Of a stretch of 64,000 bases of DNA, positions 31,015-39,256 are shown piece after piece. Position 1 is the first letter of the stretch. Every line of letters starts with the position of its first letter. The stretch is from Paracoccus sp. UBA889 (GTDB lineage: Bacteria > Pseudomonadota > Alphaproteobacteria > Rhodobacterales > Rhodobacteraceae), in the NCBI GenBank assembly GCA_002294185.1, contig DBFD01000046.1, positions 78,860 to 142,859 on the forward strand. Reading direction: 5' to 3'. The notes under the pieces were generated by a model. It was not told the origin of the DNA and made no database searches. It saw only the letters and a list, made by a program, of their open reading frames with translations. The position numbers and the translations under genes are program-made.

Positions 31015-32178
31015 TCAGGCGAACTGCAGGAACTTGACCGCGCGGAAGTCGGTGACGCCGCCGCCGACGCGCTTGGTCGCATAGAACAGAACATGCGGCT
31101 TGGCGCTGAACGGATCGCGCAACACGCGCAGGTCGGGACGCTCGACAATGGTGTAGGCGGCATGGAAATCGCCGAAGGCGATGGCCAGGGCGTCAAAACC
31201 GATATCCGGCATGTCCTCGCTGATCAGAACCGGATAGCCCAGAAGCTGCGGCACCTGACCGGCAGCCAGGGCGTCGCTCCACAGAAAGCGCCCATCGGCA
31301 TCCTTCATCTTGCGAACCTGCGCTGCCGTCTTCGAATTCATCACGAAGCTGGCATTGGCGCGATATTCCGCAGGCAGGGCATAGATCAGGTCGATCAGCG
31401 GATCGGCCGGCGCGGCCGAGTTGAACTCGCCGATCGCGCCCGTGCCGATAACGCCGATCTCGCCCGCGCCGGCGCTGTCGTTCGGCGCCGTCGGATAGGC
31501 CAGAATGCCCTTCGGCTTCGATACACCATCGCCCGAAATGAAGGCTGCTGCTTCCGAACGCGCGAACTTGTCGGCGATCCGCTCGGCCAGCCATGCCTCG
31601 ACGTCGAAGGCGGCATCGTCCAGCAGGCGCTGACTGGCCTTCGGCATCGCCGACAATTCGTGAACCGGGATCGAGATCCGTTCGACACCGCCGGCGCCGG
31701 ACTCGACCGGCTCGGCCTCGTCGGCCCAGCCCGCACCCATGTCACCCTTGTCCACCAGAACCTCGTAGGCCGAGGATTCGACGGTCACGACATTGGCCAG
31801 CTTGCGCAGCGACGCACCGGTGGAGAGCACCGATTGCACGCTGTCGGCGACCTGGGGGGCCGCCAGGAAACCACCGTCGCTGGCCACGCTCAGCCCCTTT
31901 TCCTCGACCGCAAGGCCGCGCAGACCGTCGTCATCGCCGCTGCGCAGATAGGCGTTGAATGCCTTCTGATGCGGAACCTCGGTCTCGGCCACGGTCGAAA
32001 GAGGCGCGCGGCCCCGAATGGCGGTCTTGCGATCAAGCATGTTCATACGCTCTTCCTGTGCATTGAGCTTCTTCTGAATGTCGTCTCGGAACCCTCTGAG
32101 TTCGCTCACGAACCCTGTCATGGCCCCTTTCAGATCGGCGGACGCGTCACCGCCGCCCGCGGCCTTCACCTCGGTCAT
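31015..32178 (-). CDS. GTA major capsid protein, HK97 fold (g5)
   Basis: The 387 aa of a HK97-type capsid protein. The first ~100 residues are a helical scaffold (DDIQKKLNAQEERMNMLDRK), expected to be removed by the g4 protease as in RcGTA. The shell domain starts near residue 75-110 with GGFLAAPQVADSV and contains AFISGDGVSKPKGILAYP (E-loop/P-domain region) and FGDFHAAYTIVERPDLRVLRD (read in parts). ATG 32178 is preceded by GAGGAGAAGATT; upstream frame continuation runs into g4 and is not coding. Confidence 0.95.
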   Translation of the reverse strand: MTEVKAAGGGDASADLKGAMTGFVSELRGFRDDIQKKLNAQEERMNMLDRKTAIRGRAPLSTVAETEVPHQKAFNAYLRSGDDDGLRGLAVEEKGLSVASDGGFLAAPQVADSVQSVLSTGASLRKLANVVTVESSAYEVLVDKGDMGAGWADEAEPVESGAGGVERISIPVHELSAMPKASQRLLDDAAFDVEAWLAERIADKFARSEAAAFISGDGVSKPKGILAYPTAPNDSAGAGEIGVIGTGAIGEFNSAAPADPLIDLIYALPAEYRANASFVMNSKTAAQVRKMKDADGRFLWSDALAAGQVPQLLGYPVLISEDMPDIGFDALAIAFGDFHAAYTIVERPDLRVLRDPFSAKPHVLFYATKRVGGGVTDFRAVKFLQFA

Positions 32179-32306
32179 AATCTTCTCCTCATCGCGATGA
32201 TCGGGGCCGATCCGCCCCTGCTGCCGGGTCAGGAACGACCCGAACCCGAATGATGCGTCCCGGCGCATCTTGCCGCGGCCGCGCCGATGCGGCGCGACCC
32301 CGGATT

Positions 32307-32837
32307 TCAGTCTGCCCGCAGCGCCTCGACGGCCGCCGAAAACAGCGCCGCGATCTCGCGCAGATCGTCCGTTTCCTTGCGGCCGACCTTGGCCTCGGGC
32401 AGCATCGGAAAGGTCACCAGCGACACTTCCCACAATTCGACCTCGGCCAGGGCGCGGCGCCCTTTCTGATCGCGCTCGGCGCGGATCGTGCGATAGCCGA
32501 TGGACAGGCCATCGATCGCACCGGCCTGAATCAGCGCCGCCGCTTCGCGGGCCTGCGCGACCTCGCGCAGCAGGCGACCCTTGACCCACAGCCCTGTCTG
32601 ATCCTCGCGGATCTCGTCCCAGACACCGATGGGCCGTGTCGGATCGTGCTGCCACAGCATCCGAACCTTGTCGCCCTTGCCCGCCAGCTTCTTCAGCGAG
32701 GCTGCGAAGGCGCCCGGAAGAACCGCGTCGCCGCCCTGATCCGTCATCCCGAACAGGCTGGCATAGCCTTCGATTACATGGCCTTCGCTCAGGACCGGAG
32801 CCCCGCCCGCGAATTTCACCTCAAGTCCCGGAACCAT
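32307..32837 (-). CDS. GTA HK97-family prohead protease (g4)
   Basis: The 176 aa of a U35-type serine protease. EGYASLFGMTDQGGDAVLPGAF, LWQHDPTRPIGVWDE (catalytic His in QHD) and AIDGLSIGYR (catalytic Ser) are the family signatures. It processes the capsid precursor encoded 128 bp downstream. The gap between the two genes holds no frame or hairpin that I can support. Confidence 0.93.
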   Translation of the reverse strand: MVPGLEVKFAGGAPVLSEGHVIEGYASLFGMTDQGGDAVLPGAFAASLKKLAGKGDKVRMLWQHDPTRPIGVWDEIREDQTGLWVKGRLLREVAQAREAAALIQAGAIDGLSIGYRTIRAERDQKGRRALAEVELWEVSLVTFPMLPEAKVGRKETDDLREIAALFSAAVEALRAD

Positions 32838-32840
32838 CCC

Positions 32841-33083
32841 TCAGCCTCCTTTGGGCACGTAGTCGATTATTCCCTGAATGGCCTGGGTCAGGATGACGGC
32901 GACGACGCCGTAAACCGTCATCCACAGCCGCCGCTCCAGGCCCTCCATCAGCGCCTCGATGCGCTCCAGCCGCTTCTCGACGGTGCCGAATTGCAGCGCC
33001 ATGATCCGCTCCTGCGCCTCAAATCGCTGGTCGCGCCACAAGCCCGCCTCGATGAAACGCGATCCTTCCATCGGCTCACCCAT
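32841..33083 (-). CDS. GTA head formation protein, g3.5
   Basis: The 80 aa comprise an N-terminal helical, probably coiled-coil part (FGTVEKRLERIEALMEGLERRL) and one hydrophobic helix (MTVYGVVAVILTQAIQGIIDYV). It sits at the place of the small g3.5 gene of RcGTA, overlapping the portal gene by 8 bp. The molecular role is not clear to me; a membrane-linked assembly factor is an inference from the hydrophobic helix. Confidence 0.82.
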   Translation of the reverse strand: MGEPMEGSRFIEAGLWRDQRFEAQERIMALQFGTVEKRLERIEALMEGLERRLWMTVYGVVAVILTQAIQGIIDYVPKGG

Positions 33084-34260
33084 CGGTCAGCGGAGGCAGC
33101 CCCAGCAGCGCCCGCTTTTCGGCATCGCTGAGAAAACTCGCCCCGCCGATCCGGGCCCATTGCTGATCCCGCTCTTCTGCCAGGGCCGGAATTCGGTCGG
33201 GATCGGGACGCAGATCGACCTCGGTGCCCATATGCTCAGAGAGCCACCAGGCCACTGACGCGGACACCCGCGTCGCCAGCGGCAGAACGGTCAGCCGATA
33301 GAAGGCCCGGTGCGCCTCGGCATAGTTTGCATAGGTCGCATCCCCGGGGATCCCCAGCAGCATGGGCGGAACGCCAAAGGCCAGCGCGATCTCGCGCGCC
33401 GCCGACAGCTTGGTTTCATGAAACTCCATGTCGCTGGGGCTGAATCCCATCGGCTTCCAGTCCAGCCCGCCTTCCAGCAGCATCGGTCGCCCGGCATTGC
33501 GTGCGCCCTGATGGTTCATCTCGATCTCGCCGACCAAGCGGTCATATTGTTCGGGGCTCAGAACCCCCTGCCCGTCGACGCCCTTGTAGACGATGGCGCC
33601 ACTTGGCCTCGCGGCGTTGTCCAGCAGCGCCTTGGACCAGGCGCTGGCGCTGTTATGCACATCCAGCGCCACCGCCGCTGCCTGCATCGGCGACAATCCG
33701 TAGTGATCGTCCTGCGGATGAAAGCTCTTGATGTGGCAGATCGGATCGGGGCTGCCGGTCATGTCGAAACGATGCTTGCGCCCGCCAACGGAATATTCGA
33801 ACGCCACCGGCCAGCCATCCGTGCCGGGAACGATGCTCATCCGGTCCGAACGCAGAACATGCAGTTCTTCCGGCAGCCCCGCCCCGGACAATCCGACCGC
33901 CTCGACATAGCCGTTGCCCGACAGCAGCAATTGCCCGAAGAGGGCTTCGAACAATTCCGCCCGTCCCTGGCCCGGGTTGGGACGTCGCAGCAGATCCAGC
34001 ACCGGATGCACGTCATATCGCCGCTCGCGATCCTCGCAGACCAGCGGCACCGCCGCCGCCGCCTCGGCGATCAGCTTGACCGACCGGAACCCGACCGGAT
34101 TGCCCATGAAACCGCCGCGCGTCAGCGACCCGGTATCACGTGCCGACCAGATCGGCCGTCCCGCTCCGGACGCAAAGGCCACCACCCGGCCCGTCGCGCT
34201 GGCCTTCCTCTCCGGTGCGGGAATGGATGTCTCCTCCCGCGAAAACAATCGAAACGCCAT
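33076..34260 (-). CDS. GTA portal protein, HK97 family (g3)
   Basis: The 394 aa of the dodecameric portal through which DNA enters the head. Visible blocks are NPVGFRSVKLIAEAAAAVPL, HPVLDLLRRPNPGQGRAELFEAL (read in parts), LLSGNGYVEAV, DDHYGLSPMQAAA and AFGVPPMLLGIPGDATYANY, all typical of the HK97 gp3 family. Start is ATG 34260 with GGAGG six bases upstream; an upstream ATG at 34272 is less well placed. A terminator and repeat lie between this gene and terminase. Confidence 0.95.
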   Translation of the reverse strand: MAFRLFSREETSIPAPERKASATGRVVAFASGAGRPIWSARDTGSLTRGGFMGNPVGFRSVKLIAEAAAAVPLVCEDRERRYDVHPVLDLLRRPNPGQGRAELFEALFGQLLLSGNGYVEAVGLSGAGLPEELHVLRSDRMSIVPGTDGWPVAFEYSVGGRKHRFDMTGSPDPICHIKSFHPQDDHYGLSPMQAAAVALDVHNSASAWSKALLDNAARPSGAIVYKGVDGQGVLSPEQYDRLVGEIEMNHQGARNAGRPMLLEGGLDWKPMGFSPSDMEFHETKLSAAREIALAFGVPPMLLGIPGDATYANYAEAHRAFYRLTVLPLATRVSASVAWWLSEHMGTEVDLRPDPDRIPALAEERDQQWARIGGASFLSDAEKRALLGLPPLTDG

Positions 34261-34284
34261 GCTCGCCTCCATGCCTCGGCCATG

Positions 34285-34311
34285 AAAAAGGGCCGGCCCG
34301 CAGGCCAGCCC
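34285..34311 (-). terminator. Intrinsic terminator between GTA terminase and portal genes
   Basis: On the minus strand GGGCTGGCC, a 4-base TGCG loop and GGCCGGCCC are followed by TTTTT (forward AAAAA at 34285-34289). The single non-Watson-Crick pair is G-U on the minus-strand RNA but C-A on the plus strand, which points to the minus strand as the functional one. It lies about 64 bp after the terminase stop. Confidence 0.75.
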
Positions 34312-34323
34312 CTTCTTCGTTGT

Positions 34324-34340
34324 CCAAATACCCCGGGGGA
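34324..34340. repeat. Second copy of the AAATACC-YY-GGGGG intergenic element
   Basis: CCAAATACCCCGGGGGA matches the core of the element at 129-145 (AAATACC at 131 and 34326), in the same orientation. It lies within the GTA cluster next to the terminator above. Confidence 0.5.
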
Positions 34341-34374
34341 CGCCGGTTCGTGCGTGTGAAACCCCCGCCTTTTC

Positions 34375-35790
34375 TCACAATCGCCGCATCTGCGGCCGCC
34401 GCCAGCCCGCCGCCGGCTCGATCATCAGCTCGTGAATCGCCCAGACCATCGCATCCAGCCGATCCGGAGAGCCGCGTCCCTCATAGCCGCGAACCGTCAT
34501 CTGGCACATCTGGTCCTCCAGCGCGCCCAGATTGCCGGACCGGACATGCCTGATGCGCCCCTGTTCATACAGCGCGGCGACCGGTTCGGCACGCAGGCCC
34601 TTGCCGCGGCCGGCGCGCAGCGCCTTGAACGGCACCAGGGGATCGACCTGCCGGATCACGCTTTCGACCAGATCACCGCCCTGATTGACTTCGGCCACCA
34701 GCTTTTCGGCCCCGTGCCGGTCCATCGCGGCAATCGCGGCACGCGCCCAGTCCACCGGGCTGCCCCGCAGCGTCGCATCCTCCAGCAGATAGGCCCGCCA
34801 ATCCTTCGGCTCGCCGTCGCAGACGACACCGGCGACGACGATGCCGCATTCGTCGCTGGCCCGGCCGGCCGTCACCGCCGGATCGACGGCAACCACGACG
34901 CGGCTCAGTTTCGGCGCCTGCTCGATACGCGCGCCCTCCAGCATCGCCGTCGTCCAAAGTGCGCCCTCGATATCGTCCAGCAGCACGCCCTCCAGCTCCT
35001 GCCGACCCATCCGGGTCCCGCCATAGCGGGCCTCGACCTCGGCCAGAAAGCTCTCGGCCAGATAGGCCCGGTTGGCATCGGTCGGCGCATGCGTCGTGAC
35101 GGTGCTGGCATTGCCCAGAATGCGCTTCAGCACGGCCACATTGCGCGGCGTCGTGGTCACGACCTGCTGCGGATGGCTGCCCAGGCGCAACGCGAATTGC
35201 AGCATGTCCCAGGTGTCGTCGGCCTTCTTCCACTTGGCCAGTTCATCCACCCAGGCCGCATCGAATTGCGGGCCGCGCAAAGCCTCGGGCTCATGCGCGG
35301 AATAGACCGTCGCCGTCGCTCCATTGGCCCAGACCAGCCGCCGCCGCCCGGTTTCCCAGACCGGCCTGCGGTCGGGGGGCGAACAGGCCAGGATCCCGCT
35401 CTCGCCCATGACCATCACTTCGCGGGCCTGATCGAAGGTCTCGCCGACCAGTGCCACCCGCTGACACTGACCGGGCGCGGTGGCGGTCGGACCCTCGACC
35501 ATGCGGCGGACCCATTCCGAGCCGGCGCGGGTCTTGCCCGCGCCGCGCCCGCCCATGATGACCCAGCTTTTCCAATCGCCCTCGGGCGGCAACTGATGCG
35601 GCAGGGCCCAGAACTCGAACAGCCAGGGCAGCGCCATCAGTGCGTTTTCGCCCAGCCCTTCAAGAAATTCGTCAACCTCCTCCGGCTCGGCGGAGGCAAG
35701 CCAGGCGGCGCCCGATCTCAGTTCTTGCCGCGTCAAGGTCGAGGCAGCCTCCTCCGACCCCGCCGGCGATGTCCTTGCGAAGTTTGTCAA
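34375..35790 (-). CDS. GTA terminase large subunit / DNA packaging ATPase-nuclease (g2)
   Basis: The 471 aa comprise an N-terminal packaging ATPase and a C-terminal RNase H-like nuclease. Walker A is GGRGAGKTRAGSEW, Walker B-like WVDELAKWKKADD. Nuclease Asp residues are in VVVAVDPAVT, LVAEVNQGGD and RLDAMVWAIHEL. In RcGTA it packages random host DNA headfuls. Start choice: TTG 35790 has AAAGGAG five bases upstream (GGAAAGGAGCCGCG); an ATG at 35826 in the same frame lacks this. It overlaps g1 by about 119 bp. Confidence 0.94.
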   Translation of the reverse strand: MTNFARTSPAGSEEAASTLTRQELRSGAAWLASAEPEEVDEFLEGLGENALMALPWLFEFWALPHQLPPEGDWKSWVIMGGRGAGKTRAGSEWVRRMVEGPTATAPGQCQRVALVGETFDQAREVMVMGESGILACSPPDRRPVWETGRRRLVWANGATATVYSAHEPEALRGPQFDAAWVDELAKWKKADDTWDMLQFALRLGSHPQQVVTTTPRNVAVLKRILGNASTVTTHAPTDANRAYLAESFLAEVEARYGGTRMGRQELEGVLLDDIEGALWTTAMLEGARIEQAPKLSRVVVAVDPAVTAGRASDECGIVVAGVVCDGEPKDWRAYLLEDATLRGSPVDWARAAIAAMDRHGAEKLVAEVNQGGDLVESVIRQVDPLVPFKALRAGRGKGLRAEPVAALYEQGRIRHVRSGNLGALEDQMCQMTVRGYEGRGSPDRLDAMVWAIHELMIEPAAGWRRPQMRRL

Positions 35791-36091
35791 CGCGGCTCCT
35801 TTCCGACAACATATGATTGACCGCATCGCGCACCGCCCGTGCGCTGTGGATCGCGGTCTTCAGTTCACCAGGATCGACAGCACCCCGCTCGCGTTCCTCC
35901 AGCGCGTCCGTATGGCGCCGCAGGTCCCTGATGCAGGACGCAAGCTGTCCCTGTGCTTCGGCCAGCAGATCTTCCAGATCCGCGGTCCGCCGGTCTTCTT
36001 CGGCCTGGTCCGCAGCGCGATCGGTGACATGCGCATCGGCCGTGACTGGCCCTTCAGGATCACCGATCCCGCTCCATTCCATATCGTTCAT
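35672..36091 (-). CDS. GTA g1, putative terminase small subunit
   Basis: About 139 aa, first gene of the cluster. A mostly helical, charged protein: ADLEDLLAEAQGQLASCIRDLRRHTDALEERE (read in parts), then NHMLSERSRVDKLRKDIAGGVG. RcGTA g1 occupies the same place and is regarded as the small terminase subunit that recruits DNA without sequence specificity. Start ATG 36091 has GGGAC eight bases upstream; ATG 36082 is an alternative. The C-terminal third is encoded in DNA shared with the start of g2. Confidence 0.8.
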   Translation of the reverse strand: MNDMEWSGIGDPEGPVTADAHVTDRAADQAEEDRRTADLEDLLAEAQGQLASCIRDLRRHTDALEERERGAVDPGELKTAIHSARAVRDAVNHMLSERSRVDKLRKDIAGGVGGGCLDLDAARTEIGRRLACLRRAGGG

Positions 36092-36194
36092 GCAAACTGT
36101 CCCGCCTCGTGTCCTGTCCGCACGAGCCAAGAAACGAAAAAGCGGCCCTGGGGTCGCCCCCCGGCCGCTTGCCCATTTCTCCCAGCATGGAAAA

Positions 36195-36239
36195 CTTCTA
36201 CTTCAGGGCGTCCGGTAAGTCAATCGCTAAACCATAGCG
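36195..36239 (-). promoter_or_regulatory. Candidate GTA cluster promoter with adjacent dyad
   Basis: On the minus strand TTGACT (36223-36218), a 17-base spacer and TAGAAG (36200-36195) form a good sigma-70-like promoter about 100 bp before g1. Immediately upstream of the -35 box is the dyad CGCTA-AACCA-TAGCG (36225-36239, forward strand), placed as an activator site would be. The stretch 36092-36379 has no gene and is visibly richer in A+T than its surroundings. Confidence 0.5.
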
Positions 36240-36379
36240 CGATCACTTTACCAAGTCTTATGCATCGAAAACAATGCCTTAAGACAGGCAACACCCATGC
36301 GTTCGCAGCGCAACACCGCGCGTGACATCACGCAAAGCCAAGGCCGGAAGGCCGCGATCGCACGGGAAAGAGGCTGCCC

Positions 36380-36817
36380 TCAGCCCTTCTTCTTGCCGTC
36401 CTTGGCGCGCGCCTCGGTCGCGGCCGCGATGGCGTTGCTGGCCTCGTCCTGCATCCGTTGCGCAAAGGACACCATCTGCGCGGCATAGGCCTCGGCCCAG
36501 TCAGGGAAATGACCGCCCTTCATCGCCTGTTCGCGCATCTCCTCGCTCTTCTCGCGCATCTTCTGGAACTGCTCTTCCCAGGCTGATTGCATCACCTGCA
36601 GCTGGCCGCGGACATTCTCGCCCGCCTCTTCGAAATAGCTGCGCATCTGCGCGTTCATCTCGTCCTGGCGCTGCAAGGCGGTTTCCTGCCATTTGCGGGT
36701 GCTGGCCATCATCTCGTCATTCTTGACGTTCATCTGGTTTTGCCACTCGGCCGCCCGCTCTTCCATCCGGCGGGCATTGTCGGCCAGCGTCGCGAACATG
36801 TCGGAAAATTTCATCAT
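36380..36817 (-). CDS. Predicted coiled-coil protein of unknown function
   Basis: I do not recognise a family. The 145 aa are almost entirely helical and rich in Met, Gln, Glu and Lys (ADNARRMEERAAEWQNQMNVK, EEQFQKMREKSEEMREQAMKG). There is no signal peptide or membrane helix, and a lysine tail (AKDGKKKG). The pattern resembles phasin-like or apolipoprotein-like amphipathic helices. Start ATG 36817 has AGGAG seven bases upstream. It lies 288 bp upstream of the GTA g1 gene on the same strand; a functional link is unproven. Confidence 0.65.
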   Translation of the reverse strand: MMKFSDMFATLADNARRMEERAAEWQNQMNVKNDEMMASTRKWQETALQRQDEMNAQMRSYFEEAGENVRGQLQVMQSAWEEQFQKMREKSEEMREQAMKGGHFPDWAEAYAAQMVSFAQRMQDEASNAIAAATEARAKDGKKKG

Positions 36818-37023
36818 CAAGGCTCTCCTTTGCACAAGGCGCATGGGGACGGCCGCCCGGCAAGATCTGCGAAGCGCCAGCCCCCTCGCCAACAGCCTGC
36901 GGTGCCGGGCGAATTTTGTCAAAGCCGTTGACCTGCGCGCGTCCCGCCTGCGACGGCCCGTCCGGTTGCACGGGCCCGCGCAAGGGGCTATCTGCGCAGG
37001 GCAGCATTGTTCCGGGATAAGCC

Positions 37024-37188
37024 ATGATCGTGATCGCAGCCATGCTTCTGGGCGCCTTTCTGGGCTGGCGCCGCGCCAGCCAGTTGGGCGGCAAGGGACG
37101 CGACAAGGCGCAATATGCGGCTGCCTTCGCGCTGGCCTTCGCCGCCCTCGGCCTTTTCCTGACGATCTTCATCGACCGCATGATCTGA
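37024..37188 (+). CDS. Small two-helix membrane protein
   Basis: The 54 aa read MIVIAAMLLGAFLGWRRASQ, then GGKGRDKAQY, then a second hydrophobic helix AAAFALAFAALGLFLTIFI. This is a hairpin with a short basic loop. It ends in TGATG, sharing one base with the VWA gene start, so the two are translationally coupled. It is too short for most gene callers but codon use and coupling support it. Confidence 0.7.
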   Translation: MIVIAAMLLGAFLGWRRASQLGGKGRDKAQYAAAFALAFAALGLFLTIFIDRMI

Positions 37189-38369
37189 TGTTCATCCCCT
37201 TCCTCGACGCGCTGCGCAGGCAAGGGGTTCCGGTTTCGCTGCGCGAATGGCTGGACCTGATGGCCGGGATGCAGGCCGGGATCGCCGCGGGCCGGGTCGA
37301 GGATTTCTACCATTTCGCCCGTCTCGCGCTGGTAAAGGATGAACGCCATCTGGACCGATTCGACCGCGCCTTTTCCGAAAGTTTCTCGGGCCTGGATCGG
37401 GTCCCGGTCGAGATGCTGGTCCACGAACAGGCGATTCCGCAGGACTGGCTTCGGAAACTGGCCGAAAAGCTGCTGAGCGACGCCGAAAAGGCCCAGATCG
37501 AAGCCGGTGGCAGTTTCGACACCCTGATGCGCAGGCTGCGCGACAGGCTGGCCGAACAGCAATCGCGTCATCAGGGTGGCAACAAATGGATCGGCACGGC
37601 CGGAACCTCGCCCTTCGGCGCGCATGGCTACAATCCCGAAGGCGTGCGAATCGGTCAGGACGCAAGCCGCCACAGACGGGCGGTCAAGGTCTGGGACCGG
37701 CGCGAATTCCGCGATTTCGACGATTCGGTCGCTCTGGGCACGCGCAATATCAAGGTGGCGCTGAAACGGCTGCGGCAATGGGCCCGGCACGGCGCCGCCG
37801 ATGAACTGGACCTGCCCGCCACGATCCGCGCCACTGCCAATCACGGCTATATCGACGTGCAGACCCGGCCCGAACGGCGCAATGCCGTCAAGGTGCTGCT
37901 GTTTCTGGACGTGGGCGGCAGCATGGACGACCATATCCGCATCGTGGACGAATTGTTCTCGGCCGCACGGTCGGAATTCCGTCAGATGCAGCACTTCTAT
38001 TTCCACAACTGCCTCTACGAGGGCGTCTGGCGCGACAATCGCCGCCGCTGGACGGAACAGATCCCGACCTGGGATCTGCTGCACCGCTACGGCCGCGATT
38101 ACAAATGCATCATCGTGGGCGACGCGTCGATGTCGCCCTACGAGATCGCCGTTCCGGGCGGCGCGAACGAACACTGGAACCCCGAACCCGGCGAGGTCTG
38201 GCTGCGCCGTCTCTGCGAAACCTGGCCCGATCACGTCTGGCTGAACCCGGTTCCAGACAGCCACTGGCGCCATGTGCAATCCATCGCCATGATCGGCAGC
38301 ATCTTCGAAAACCGGATGATGCCGCTGACGCTGGAGGGCCTGACAGGGGCGATGCGCGTTCTGGGATGA
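37188..38369 (+). CDS. VWA domain-containing CoxE-like protein
   Basis: The 393 aa of a CoxE/YehP-type VWA protein. N-terminal helical region (FLDALRRQGVPVSLREWLDL), central segment with FGAHGYNPEGVRIGQ, then the VWA domain with MIDAS DVGGSMDD (Asp241, Gly243, Ser245). Such proteins usually work with a MoxR-type AAA+ ATPase as metal-dependent chaperones for enzyme maturation; no MoxR gene is in this window. Start ATG 37188 overlaps the stop of the small membrane protein. Confidence 0.86.
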   Translation: MFIPFLDALRRQGVPVSLREWLDLMAGMQAGIAAGRVEDFYHFARLALVKDERHLDRFDRAFSESFSGLDRVPVEMLVHEQAIPQDWLRKLAEKLLSDAEKAQIEAGGSFDTLMRRLRDRLAEQQSRHQGGNKWIGTAGTSPFGAHGYNPEGVRIGQDASRHRRAVKVWDRREFRDFDDSVALGTRNIKVALKRLRQWARHGAADELDLPATIRATANHGYIDVQTRPERRNAVKVLLFLDVGGSMDDHIRIVDELFSAARSEFRQMQHFYFHNCLYEGVWRDNRRRWTEQIPTWDLLHRYGRDYKCIIVGDASMSPYEIAVPGGANEHWNPEPGEVWLRRLCETWPDHVWLNPVPDSHWRHVQSIAMIGSIFENRMMPLTLEGLTGAMRVLG

Positions 38370-38517
38370 CAGGCTCTCGCCGAGGCTCGCAACCCGGCGC
38401 TTGATGGCATGGCGGATCAGTCGCCGATATCACAAGACCGAAAGCGCAGCGGCGATCTTGGGGTGCGCGGCGCGATAAGTGCTGGCGCGAAGGGCGATCA
38501 GCCCCCAGATTGGACTC

Positions 38518-39201
38518 ATGCTGAAGCTGACGCCCATCCTGCTGCTTTTCGCCTATATGGCGCTGATGTGGTTCTTTTCCGCATGGCGGCTGAAACAGGA
38601 CCTGAACCAGAAATCCACGCCGCTGCAACATCCCCGCCTGTCGCCGATGCTGAAACGTCTGGGCGAGGCGATGGACCTGCCGCCGGTCAGCGCCCATATC
38701 TACGAGATCGAGCCAGTGAACGGCCTTGCCGCGCCGGACGGTCGCATCTTCCTGACCCGCGGCTTCATCCGCAAGCTGGATGCCTGCGAGGTCACACCCG
38801 AGGAACTGGCCAGTGTCATCGCGCACGAACTGGGCCACGTCTCGCATGGTCATGCGCGGCGGCGGATGATCGATTTTGCCGGCCAGAACGCGATCCGGCT
38901 GGCTCTGACCGGCGTGCTGGGACGGTTCCTGCCGGGGGTTGGCGCATGGATCGCCAACATGGTCGCCAGCGCCGTCGCCGCCCGTCTGTCGCGGCAGGAC
39001 GAATTCGAAGCCGACCGCTTCGCCAGCGCGCTGATGATCCGCGCGGGCCTTGGGACGGACCCACAGAAATCGCTGTTTCGCAAGCTGGACGGCCTCACCG
39101 GCGGCACGGCTGCGCCGGCGCCCGCATGGTTCCTGTCCCATCCGCCGACGGCGCAGCGGATCGCGGCAATCGAGGCGCACGAGGCGCGCTGGCGATCCTG
39201 A
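38518..39201 (+). CDS. M48 family zinc metalloprotease
   Basis: The 227 aa have an N-terminal membrane helix (LTPILLLFAYMALMWFFSAW), a catalytic zinc motif HELGH (103-107) and third ligand Glu in QDEFEADRFA. A second hydrophobic segment lies after the active site (about 120-150). VNGLAAPDGRIFLTRG is the usual M48 pre-motif strand. It resembles membrane-bound quality-control proteases. ATG 38518 is chosen because the helix starts there; a GTG at 38479 extends the frame without signal features. Confidence 0.85.
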   Translation: MLKLTPILLLFAYMALMWFFSAWRLKQDLNQKSTPLQHPRLSPMLKRLGEAMDLPPVSAHIYEIEPVNGLAAPDGRIFLTRGFIRKLDACEVTPEELASVIAHELGHVSHGHARRRMIDFAGQNAIRLALTGVLGRFLPGVGAWIANMVASAVAARLSRQDEFEADRFASALMIRAGLGTDPQKSLFRKLDGLTGGTAAPAPAWFLSHPPTAQRIAAIEAHEARWRS

Positions 39202-39256
39202 CGCTTGCCGCCCCGGCCCGTTCGCCTATTCTGCCCGGGCACAACAAGGCCGCAGC

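Noticed and set aside
21317-36091. Integrated prophage
   Set aside because: No integrase, attachment sites, repressor, replication or lysis genes, and gene order equals RcGTA; a gene transfer agent is the better reading.
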